In this document: in pieces, positions 31,149 through 37,636 of the stretch
Numbering within the stretch: position 1 is the first letter of the stretch
How the letters are laid out: each line of letters begins with the position of its first letter
Source of the DNA: Candidatus Avelusimicrobium pecoris
Lineage (GTDB): Bacteria; Elusimicrobiota; Elusimicrobia; Elusimicrobiales; Elusimicrobiaceae
Length of the DNA: 37,636 bases
Direction: 5' to 3'
Assembly: GCA_902761975.1 (NCBI GenBank)
Contig: CACWMG010000007.1
Coordinates: forward strand, 1-37,636
Program-made: the position numbers and the translations under genes
Notes under the pieces: generated by a model
The model's input: the letters and a program-made list of their open reading frames with translations, nothing else
Told to the model about the DNA's origin: nothing
Databases searched by the model: none

Positions 31149-31931
31149 ATGGACGAACTTTTTGAACCGGAACTAAAGGAAGTACACGCGCCTAAGCAAT
31201 TAGGCCACTTATACCGCAAGTTATTTTTGCTGGTGCTTGCTATTGCCCTGCTAGCGCAAGGGCTTTTGCTGGTGGAAAAAGGTCTAAACACCTATTATGA
31301 ACAGCTAAAAGATTCGTTCAAAATAATTTTTACCGTGGACGCAGAGGCCTCGGCCGAACAATTGGAAGAATGGGGCCAAACTCTTAATCACAAGGAAGAT
31401 ATCGCTACCGTGCGCCTGTTTTCGCCGGAGGATGCTTTAGCGGTGGTGCGCCACAAAAATCCGCAACTGGTAGATAATTTGCTACTTATGGGCAAAAACC
31501 AAATGCCCTCTTATTTTGAGGTAACTTTAGTGCCTAGTGCAGTGCGTAACGTGGGGCCGCTAGTGGATAATTTAGCGGCTGAATATGAATCTCTCACGCC
31601 GCACTATAATGCACAACATGCACACCTCCTTTTTTACGTCGGTCTTTATACCAAGTTACTGCGTGTGTTGGGGGTAGTCAGTTTGCTGGCTTTTTTGGGA
31701 TTTATGTTTTTAGTAGAGGCCGCTTCTAGCAAGTATGCCCACGGTTTTGGAGGACTTGTAGCGGGGCTGCTGGCTGCCGTGGTATCCGCGGGCTTAGTCG
31801 CCGCTGTACTGTATCCGACCGGGATTTTAACCGATAATCTTACCCTATTTACCACTTGGCACCGGCAAGTATTGTTACTCGTGTTTTGTGGACTAATGGG
31901 ATGGACATTATCTAAATGGCAAAAATTTTAA
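31149..31931 (+). CDS. ftsX: FtsX-like cell-division permease protein
   Basis: The 260-residue protein has the FtsX layout: a short cytoplasmic N-terminus, TM1 at about 24-46, an extracytoplasmic domain at about 47-158 with VRLFSPEDALAVVRHKNPQLVDNLL (the FtsX PLD core), then three C-terminal TM segments at about 160-255. FtsX acts with the ATPase FtsE to activate murein hydrolases at the septum. Sequence similarity to well-known FtsX is modest, so the call rests on layout and on the following EnvC-like gene. ftsE is not adjacent; glgA occupies the usual place. ATG 31149 follows AGAGA, 8 nt after the glgA stop. The 3' end overlaps the EnvC-like gene by 16 bp. Confidence 0.78.
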   Translation: MDELFEPELKEVHAPKQLGHLYRKLFLLVLAIALLAQGLLLVEKGLNTYYEQLKDSFKIIFTVDAEASAEQLEEWGQTLNHKEDIATVRLFSPEDALAVVRHKNPQLVDNLLLMGKNQMPSYFEVTLVPSAVRNVGPLVDNLAAEYESLTPHYNAQHAHLLFYVGLYTKLLRVLGVVSLLAFLGFMFLVEAASSKYAHGFGGLVAGLLAAVVSAGLVAAVLYPTGILTDNLTLFTTWHRQVLLLVFCGLMGWTLSKWQKF

Positions 31932-33079
31932 GTCTTTTATTGGCTTTGTGGTTTGTAACTCCTAGTGCGTGGGCAGACGATTCGGCCCAACGCAAGGAAG
32001 AGCTTGCCAAATTAAAAAGCCAAGCCCAACGCAAAGAAGCCGAGCTAAAAAAGTACCGCGAACAAGAAAAACAAATATCTAAAGAAATTACCGATTTGCA
32101 AAACAAAAAAGCACAAGCGGACCGGCTGAAAAACAAAGTAGAGTTAGACTTGTCTGTAGTAGAGCAAAATTTAGTTTCTATTGAAGATAAACGCACCGCG
32201 CTGGAGCGTAGTATGCCCATGTGGCAAGGCCTGGCTTGGCAGGAAGTACGCACACATTATATGCAACCGTCTTGCCCCGTCTGCGCGCAAGAAAATCAGT
32301 TAGAAACAGACCTGTTTTTAGACCGTATGCTTACGCACAAAACGCAGTTTTCCGTCGCACTGCAAAACGAAAATAAAGAAGCCCGCGAACGTTTTGCCGC
32401 TTTCACACAAAAAAATAAAAATTTGCAAGCCCAAAATTCTAAACTCAAGCAAGAACAGGCGGTAATTTCCCAATCGTTCCAAAAGAAACAACAAGATTTA
32501 GACGTTACCAAGCGCAAAGCAGATGCGGTGCGCAAAGAAATTAACGAACTGCATAAATCCGCCTCCGAGCTGAACAGTCTACTGGCTTCTTTTGAACGAA
32601 AACGTAAAGAAGCATCTAAAAAAGTACCGGCTGCCCAGCGTACTAAATCCGGCAATACGCCCAAAATTAATGTACCGGCCCATTCACTTCCCTGGCCTGT
32701 AAAAGGCACGGTAATTAGCCAATTTGGCAAAGAGTACAGGGCCGATTTAAACACGTGGATTTTTAGGGACGGTATTAAAATTGCCGCCGTAGGCGGGGCC
32801 CCCGTACGGGCCAGTGCGCAGGGCAGTGTTATTTATGCAGGGCCTTTCCGTTCGTACGGCAACGTGGTAATTATGGACCACGGGAAAGGGTTTTTTACTA
32901 TTTACGGATTTTTAAAACAAATCAATGCCGCTGTGGGCGATAAAATAGAATCCCAGGGGCTTGTTGGTACGGTGGGGAAAGATACGCAATCTTCCTCCGG
33001 TACCGGCAAAAACGCAGTATATTTTGAAATACGCCAAGGCACTACGGCGGTAGATCCGCTGGATTGGCTAACGCGCTAA
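31916..33079 (+). CDS. EnvC-like murein hydrolase activator (degenerate LytM/M23)
   Basis: The 387-residue exported protein has a signal peptide (MAKILSLLLALWFVTPSAWA, cut after Ala20), coiled coils at about 22-100 and 150-245, and a C-terminal LytM/M23 fold at about 260-387. The zinc ligands are lost: the HxxxD position reads FRDGIKIAA and the HxH position reads YGFLKQI, so it should not hydrolyse peptidoglycan itself. This is the same state as E. coli EnvC, which activates amidases under FtsEX control. The ftsX-envC-ctp gene order supports that role. A CPVC pair at 120-123 between the coiled coils is unusual and could form a periplasmic disulfide. It overlaps ftsX by 16 bp. Confidence 0.88.
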   Translation: MAKILSLLLALWFVTPSAWADDSAQRKEELAKLKSQAQRKEAELKKYREQEKQISKEITDLQNKKAQADRLKNKVELDLSVVEQNLVSIEDKRTALERSMPMWQGLAWQEVRTHYMQPSCPVCAQENQLETDLFLDRMLTHKTQFSVALQNENKEARERFAAFTQKNKNLQAQNSKLKQEQAVISQSFQKKQQDLDVTKRKADAVRKEINELHKSASELNSLLASFERKRKEASKKVPAAQRTKSGNTPKINVPAHSLPWPVKGTVISQFGKEYRADLNTWIFRDGIKIAAVGGAPVRASAQGSVIYAGPFRSYGNVVIMDHGKGFFTIYGFLKQINAAVGDKIESQGLVGTVGKDTQSSSGTGKNAVYFEIRQGTTAVDPLDWLTR

Positions 33080-33087
33080 GAGGGCTT

Positions 33088-34452
33088 ATGCAAGTAAAAA
33101 AATTAAATAAATGGGTCGTAATAGGAGCAATTTTATTTTTTATGGGGACGTTGTTTCCCTATGCTTACGGGGCAGTGGATAGTAGCCTTAAAAAACTGCG
33201 CCAACTGGTGGACGTACTGGAATTTGTGAAAGAAAATTATGTGGAACCTACCGACACCGACCAACTGGTTTCCGGGGCTATTAAAGGGGTAGTGCACGAA
33301 CTAGATGACTTTTCTTCGTACCTAGAACCCAAGGATTATAAGGAACTTAAAAACGATACCAAGGGCGAATTTGGGGGCTTGGGGATGCGTTTGCAAAAAG
33401 TAGATGATTTTATTACCGTCATGTCTCCCATGCCCGATACGCCCGCCTTTAAGGCCGGCGTTATGCCGCAAGACCGTATTTTATTTGTGGACGATAAAGA
33501 TTTGACGGATATGCCCTTAGAAGACGCTGTTTCTTTGATGCGCGGCAAGGTAGGTAGCAAAGTAAAGCTAACGCTTAGCCGTAAAGATAAAGACGGCAAT
33601 TATCAAAAATTACCGGATATTACACTTAAACGTGCCACCATCGTGCCTGAAGTGGTGTACCACCGTATGTTGCCGGATCAGGTGGGGTACATTTATTTGG
33701 TGGATTTCTCGGGCCATAGCACGCAAGAAGTGCAAAAAGCACTGGAAGATCTACAAAAACAAGGCATGAAATCCTTGGTGTTGGATTTGCGCTTTAACCC
33801 CGGCGGTCTATTAACCGGAGCGGTGGATATTGCCAAATTATTTTTACCGGATGGGGAAATGATTGTCTATACCCAGGGCCGCAAGGAAGAATATTACCAG
33901 GAATATAAAACGTCCGGCACGCCCCTATACCCGGATTTACCTATGGCAGTGCTTATCAATCAAGGGTCCGCTAGCGCAAGCGAAATTGTGTCCGGGGCTT
34001 TGCAAGATAATCACCGCGCCATTATTGTAGGCCAACGCAGTTTTGGTAAAGCTAGCGTACAGCAAGTGATGCCCCTTTCGGGCGGTGCGGGGCTACGCTT
34101 AACCATAGCCAAGTATTATACGCCTTCCGGGCGCCTGATTCAGCGCAATTACCGCGACAAATCCAAGGCCGAGGAAGGGGGTATTTTCCCGGACGTAGAG
34201 GTCTATTTTACGCCGGAAGAAGAATCCAAAGTATTTATGCAGTATAACGACATTGTCTATACTCCCGGTAAAAAACCCAAACTGCCGCAGTTTAAGGTTA
34301 AAGACCCCGTACTGGACCAAGCGGTTGAAATTTTAACCGGTAAAATAACGTTAGAAGAAGCCAAGGCTAAAGCCGAAAAAGCCGCCGCCGAGCGTAAAGC
34401 TAAAAAGAACGAGAAAACCAATAAAAAGACGGAAAATAAATCCGCCAAATAG
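33088..34452 (+). CDS. S41 carboxy-terminal processing protease (CtpA-like)
   Basis: The 454-residue protease has an N-terminal membrane anchor or signal (about 9-30), a helical segment, a PDZ domain at about 95-180 and the S41 catalytic domain. The Ser/Lys dyad is present: Ser296 in NQGSASASEI and Lys321 in SFGKASVQ, 25 residues apart as in the family; LDLRFNPGGLL precedes them. Such proteases trim or degrade periplasmic proteins, often peptidoglycan hydrolases. The C-terminal ~35 residues are a K/A/E-rich tail. I chose ATG 33088 with AGAGGG upstream rather than the in-frame ATG at 33064, which lies inside the preceding gene. tsaD begins 2 nt after the stop. Confidence 0.93.
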   Translation: MQVKKLNKWVVIGAILFFMGTLFPYAYGAVDSSLKKLRQLVDVLEFVKENYVEPTDTDQLVSGAIKGVVHELDDFSSYLEPKDYKELKNDTKGEFGGLGMRLQKVDDFITVMSPMPDTPAFKAGVMPQDRILFVDDKDLTDMPLEDAVSLMRGKVGSKVKLTLSRKDKDGNYQKLPDITLKRATIVPEVVYHRMLPDQVGYIYLVDFSGHSTQEVQKALEDLQKQGMKSLVLDLRFNPGGLLTGAVDIAKLFLPDGEMIVYTQGRKEEYYQEYKTSGTPLYPDLPMAVLINQGSASASEIVSGALQDNHRAIIVGQRSFGKASVQQVMPLSGGAGLRLTIAKYYTPSGRLIQRNYRDKSKAEEGGIFPDVEVYFTPEEESKVFMQYNDIVYTPGKKPKLPQFKVKDPVLDQAVEILTGKITLEEAKAKAEKAAAERKAKKNEKTNKKTENKSAK

Positions 34453-34454
34453 TT

Positions 34455-35471
34455 ATGAAACAAGATTTTACCATCTTAGGGATTGAATCCACGTGTGATG
34501 AAACTTCTGCCGCACTGCTAAAAGGCGGCAAAGTGTTGTTGTCCAACGTAATTTACTCCCAAATTGAGGAGCACAAAAAATACCATGGTGTCGTGCCCGA
34601 GCTTGCCAGCCGGGCCCATGCGGCTAAAATTGCCACCGTCATTGGCGAGGCCTTGCAAAACGAGCCGATTGATTGCGTAGCTTTTGCCAGTGGCCCGGGG
34701 CTACCCGGTGGGCTTATGGTTGGGCGGGTGGCGGCCGAAACATTAGCTACCTATAAGCAGGTACCGCTTATAGGCGTAAACCATTTGGAAGGACACCTGT
34801 TTGCGTGTGATTATGAGAACGGTGAAGTACAAAACCGTTTGCACTTCCCGCTGATTGCCCTGGTGGTGTCGGGCGGGCACACGGAGCTTTGGTACGTGAA
34901 AGGATATGGCCAGTACAAAGTACTGGGTAAAACGCGGGATGATGCCGCCGGAGAGGCTTTTGATAAAGTAGCCAAATTATTGGGGCTTGCTTACCCGGGT
35001 GGGCCGCAAGTGTCCAAACAAGCGCTACTAGGTAAGCGCGATGCGATTGCGTTTCCGCGTCCGTTACTGCCGGGTACGTGGGAATTTTCATTTAGCGGTA
35101 TCAAAACGGCCGTTAGTTATTATTTGCGTGACCACCAAAACGTCAACATCCCCGACGTATGCGCCAGTTTTGAGCAAGCCATGGTGGATACGCTGGTTAC
35201 TAAAACGCTTTTAGCGGCTAAAAAATATAAGGTATCTTATATTGCGGTAGGTGGGGGGGTAGCGGCCAACAGTTTGCTACGCCAAACCATGCAAGAACGC
35301 GCCGAAAAGCAAGGCAAAGAAGTGTTTTTTGTGGACCGCAAATTCTCGTCGGATAATGCCGCCATGATTGCACTGGCAGCCTATAAAAAGTTAGAATATG
35401 CCCAGCGCACCGGGCAACCCTTTAAGGCCAATATAGATATTGACCCCAATATGAAAGTGCGCAGTTGGTAA
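34455..35471 (+). CDS. tsaD: tRNA N6-adenosine threonylcarbamoyltransferase
   Basis: TsaD transfers the threonylcarbamoyl group to A37 of ANN-decoding tRNAs (t6A), with TsaB and TsaE. The 338-residue protein has GIESTCDETSAAL, VPELASRAHAAKI, the metal-binding GVNHLEGHL, LVVSGGHTEL, DDAAGEAFDKVAKLLGL-type sequence and the C-terminal SSDNAAMIA. Length is canonical. tsaB and tsaE are not in the window. The next gene starts 3 nt after the stop in the same frame. Confidence 0.97.
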   Translation: MKQDFTILGIESTCDETSAALLKGGKVLLSNVIYSQIEEHKKYHGVVPELASRAHAAKIATVIGEALQNEPIDCVAFASGPGLPGGLMVGRVAAETLATYKQVPLIGVNHLEGHLFACDYENGEVQNRLHFPLIALVVSGGHTELWYVKGYGQYKVLGKTRDDAAGEAFDKVAKLLGLAYPGGPQVSKQALLGKRDAIAFPRPLLPGTWEFSFSGIKTAVSYYLRDHQNVNIPDVCASFEQAMVDTLVTKTLLAAKKYKVSYIAVGGGVAANSLLRQTMQERAEKQGKEVFFVDRKFSSDNAAMIALAAYKKLEYAQRTGQPFKANIDIDPNMKVRSW

Positions 35472-35474
35472 TGT

Positions 35475-36680
35475 ATGCTTATATGGACCATGCCGGACGC
35501 GGGCGATAACAGCAAAGAAACTTACGCCGCCTTTATTGCTTTATTTCAAAAAGAAAATCCGCAAATTCCCGTATCGGTGCGGGTGTTTACGCGCAACGTG
35601 TTGTGGCGGCGGATGTTTACCATCAAAAACCCTTTTCCCGAAGAGGAAGTACCGGATGTTATCCAAATTCCGCATTATTGGACGTCGCTATTGGAGCGCG
35701 AAGGCGTAGCCGAAAATTTATCACAGTTAGACCCGGGTCTCTCTCTTTCCTCGTGTTTAAACCCACTTAAAAGCCATTGTTATAAACCGGGTACCAAGGA
35801 TATTTATTCTTACCCGTGGTGGTTTGATATTAGTGCCTTGCACTACCGGGCCGATCACCTGGCAAGTGTTACCCAAACCCCGGAAAAAGATTTATCTACC
35901 TGGAGCGGGTTTTTGCACATTTGCCAAGCCTTGCGCGAAAAATTCAAGGATGTTCCCGGCTATTATCCTGTGCAAAATGGCGATTGGCGCGGCTCGCTTT
36001 CCATGCGCAGTGCTTTGCCGTGTGTGTGGGGGCGTGGGGTAGATTTACTGACCGACGATCTCAAACGTACCAGTGTTGCCACCAAAGCTTTTAAAGAGGG
36101 CATCCGCGATTATATTACCCTCGCCCTGGACAACTTTATGCCCATTTTGCGGGAGCGTGGCTCACTAGGGACGATGGTTTCCGGCAAAGCCAGTTTAATG
36201 CTCTCGCGCAAATTGGGTATTAGCACGTTTGACGCCCGGCGCGGGATTCAGGTGCGTACGGTGCCGGTACCGTCCACCGGGGACGCTTCTACCGCGTATT
36301 TGTCCGGCATGAACTTATTTATCAATGTGCGTAGCCAGCATAAAAAAGAAGCGCTTAGTTTTATTAAATTTTGTGCCCGGCCGGATATTCAAAACCACTA
36401 TGCTAAGTTGTTGGAAGTATTTCCGGCTTTTGAAGACGCCCTGGAGCTTTTTATGCTCTCTTCCGGGCGGCGTGTACGCGAATATGGGTCTATTTTAAGC
36501 TCCGCGCGCACGTTACCTAATATGACGGTAACGGGAACCATTATGGAAATTTTAAAACGCATTTTAGCGGTGTGCGCTACGCAAATTGTGGAGGGGCGTT
36601 TTACGCAAGCCTCGTTAGACCGCGAACTGGATATGGCCTCCAAAGAAATTGAATATTTACTTTCCATTTACCAAAATTAA
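35475..36680 (+). CDS. Family 1 extracellular-type solute-binding protein lacking a signal peptide
   Basis: The 401-residue protein resembles the mature part of ABC sugar-binding proteins (family 1): LIWTMPDAGDNSKETYAAFIALFQKENPQI forms the first strand and helix, then PDVIQIPHYWTSLL, YSYPWWFDISALHYR, and the late FINVRSQHKKEALSFIKF region. It begins at the first mature beta-strand. The tsaD stop codon lies in frame two codons upstream, so no signal peptide can be added. It therefore should stay in the cytoplasm, where import cannot be its job. No permease or ATPase gene is adjacent. The next gene, 2 nt downstream, encodes a GAF-domain sensor, so a ligand-sensing role is plausible (inference). 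Confidence 0.85.
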   Translation: MLIWTMPDAGDNSKETYAAFIALFQKENPQIPVSVRVFTRNVLWRRMFTIKNPFPEEEVPDVIQIPHYWTSLLEREGVAENLSQLDPGLSLSSCLNPLKSHCYKPGTKDIYSYPWWFDISALHYRADHLASVTQTPEKDLSTWSGFLHICQALREKFKDVPGYYPVQNGDWRGSLSMRSALPCVWGRGVDLLTDDLKRTSVATKAFKEGIRDYITLALDNFMPILRERGSLGTMVSGKASLMLSRKLGISTFDARRGIQVRTVPVPSTGDASTAYLSGMNLFINVRSQHKKEALSFIKFCARPDIQNHYAKLLEVFPAFEDALELFMLSSGRRVREYGSILSSARTLPNMTVTGTIMEILKRILAVCATQIVEGRFTQASLDRELDMASKEIEYLLSIYQN

Positions 36681-36682
36681 CT

Positions 36683-37636
36683 ATGTTTGATAAAAAATCC
36701 TACACCCTTTATAAATTTCACAAACAATTAAACCAAGCGTTCCAAAACAAGCGGGAACTCTTAGAGAGTGCCTTGCCGGTGCTACGTAGTTTATTCCGCC
36801 TGGACCGTATTTACTTTTTTGATTGGCAACAAGAGCGGGCTATTTTGTCGCTACGTATGATGTGCAAAAAAGAATATTGTATGGATAAGCAGGAAGATAT
36901 TTCCGTCATTAGTGAGCCGGCTTTTCTAAAACAACTCTTGCGCGAAGGCATTACCGAAACGACCGATTTAAGCTACCCCGCCGTATATGTACTGATTAAA
37001 TGGCAACGCCCCAGTATGGAATTAAAAGGGGGCGAAGTACATACATATATGCAAGAAAAAGTGGGGGTCTTGCGTTTGGAACGTTTCAAAAAAACGCGTG
37101 GTTTTACGGCGCAGGAAAAGGAACTGATTAAAGCACTGGGGCAAGAAATTTCACACAATTTGCGCAATACCGAAATTGACCAAGCCAAAAACCAACGTCT
37201 TAGTGTTTCCACGGCGCTTAATGCGCTGTCCACGGTGTTTGCCTCGTCCCTGCGGTTGAACGACGGTTTAGAGCTTATTTTGCAAGGGGTGCAAAAGTAT
37301 TTCCGTTTTGACCGTGTGCGCCTGTACTTAACCGATTCGTACGCCCGGCGTATTAAAAGTGCGTTGTGCGTGGATATTTCCGGCCAAGTTTCACACCGTG
37401 GCGCGGACGAAATTACCGAGCACGAACAAACCTTGTTAAAGGAAGTGTTTGATTCGTCCTCCACCTACCGCTCTACGCGTAGCGTCATTTATATCCCCTT
37501 AAAAGTACAGCGCAGTAAAGTAGGTTTTTTGGCGTTTGATAACGTGCTTTCCCGCCGGCATATAGGGTATTTGGATTTTATTTCACTGCAACAATTTGCC
37601 TCCCAAATGGCATTGTCTATTGATAACGCCCGCCTT
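36683..37636 (+). CDS. GAF-domain signalling protein (3' truncated by window)
   Basis: The frame is open from ATG 36683 to the last base, giving 318 residues without a stop. Residues ~15-160 look like a divergent GAF domain (LRSLFRLDRIYFFDW ... VGVLRLERFKKTRGFTAQEKELIKALGQEISHNL). Residues ~175-318 are a clearer GAF domain (LNALSTVFASSLRLNDGLELILQGVQKYFRFDRVRLYLTD ... IYIPLKVQRSKVGFLAFDN ... LQQFASQMALSIDNARL). The output domain (kinase, cyclase, phosphatase or other) lies beyond the window. It starts 2 nt after the substrate-binding-protein gene, which suggests one sensing unit. No transmembrane segment is seen in the visible part. Confidence 0.82.
   Translation, partial: MFDKKSYTLYKFHKQLNQAFQNKRELLESALPVLRSLFRLDRIYFFDWQQERAILSLRMMCKKEYCMDKQEDISVISEPAFLKQLLREGITETTDLSYPAVYVLIKWQRPSMELKGGEVHTYMQEKVGVLRLERFKKTRGFTAQEKELIKALGQEISHNLRNTEIDQAKNQRLSVSTALNALSTVFASSLRLNDGLELILQGVQKYFRFDRVRLYLTDSYARRIKSALCVDISGQVSHRGADEITEHEQTLLKEVFDSSSTYRSTRSVIYIPLKVQRSKVGFLAFDNVLSRRHIGYLDFISLQQFASQMALSIDNARL

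Noticed and set aside
35475..36680. Periplasmic sugar-uptake binding protein
   Set aside because: No signal peptide is possible because of the in-frame tsaD stop just upstream, and no ABC permease or ATPase gene is adjacent.

Overview
The window reads as chromosomal core DNA of a Gram-negative-type bacterium, most likely a gut member of Elusimicrobiota (Elusimicrobium-like). This assignment is an inference. It rests on two prepilins with the N-terminus [19 protein letters not shown] followed by PQY, on a mixed housekeeping gene order (trxA, polA-coaE-rho-rpmE-prfA-prmC-murA-folC; M50 protease-trpS-scpA-scpB), and on short Lys/Ala tails added to nucleic-acid-binding proteins. No phage, IS transposase, CRISPR array or rRNA was seen.

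Layout. 1-1270: the 3' end of a Cys-rich secreted repeat protein. 1501-2750: a sigma-70 factor with a histone-H1-like tail, followed 6 nt later by tRNA-Arg(CCT). 2751-3268: no gene, but two copies of a ~105-bp palindromic repeat and a duplicated tRNA 3' end. 3269-3874: a nitroreductase. 3978-6367 (minus): a YwqK/MORN-repeat gene, ispE, spoVG and tRNA-Gln(TTG). 6573-16518 (plus): trxA, polA, coaE, rho, rpmE, prfA, prmC, murA, folC. 16509-17494 (minus): prepilin 1 with a long structured leader. 17659-21289: a 708-residue coiled-coil protein, ddl and a small membrane protein. 21290-21660: two candidate non-coding RNA units. 21661-23405 (minus): cca and a CpXC-domain gene. 23406-23813: tRNA-Arg(TCG) with the same palindromic repeat. 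23814-25153: yebC-ruvC. 25311-26182 (minus): prepilin 2 with its structured leader. 26281-37636: one tightly packed run of 11 genes (M50 protease, trpS, scpA, scpB, glgA, ftsX, envC-like, ctp, tsaD, a substrate-binding protein without signal peptide, and a GAF-domain protein cut by the window end).

How the genes work together. Most are translation (prfA, prmC, rpmE, trpS, tsaD, cca, tRNAs), transcription (sigma, rho, yebC), replication, repair and segregation (polA, ruvC, scpAB), cofactor and envelope precursor supply (coaE, folC, ispE, murA, ddl), and division-coupled cell-wall remodelling (ftsX, envC-like, ctp).

The most interesting signal is non-coding. Both prepilin genes have a ~250-nt 5' leader with the same architecture: a closed three-way junction, a second hairpin, and a terminator just before the Shine-Dalgarno. 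A long-range 8-9 bp pairing links the junction linker to the terminator loop; its sequence differs completely between the two leaders but stays fully complementary at the same spacing (112 and 114 nt). A third three-way junction of the same kind sits alone at 21328-21397. Also notable are in-frame translated palindromes in both prepilin leader peptides, a tRNA-Arg-associated palindromic repeat family with compensatory changes, and four genes whose -10 box lies 6-7 nt before an ATG with no Shine-Dalgarno, which predicts leaderless transcripts.
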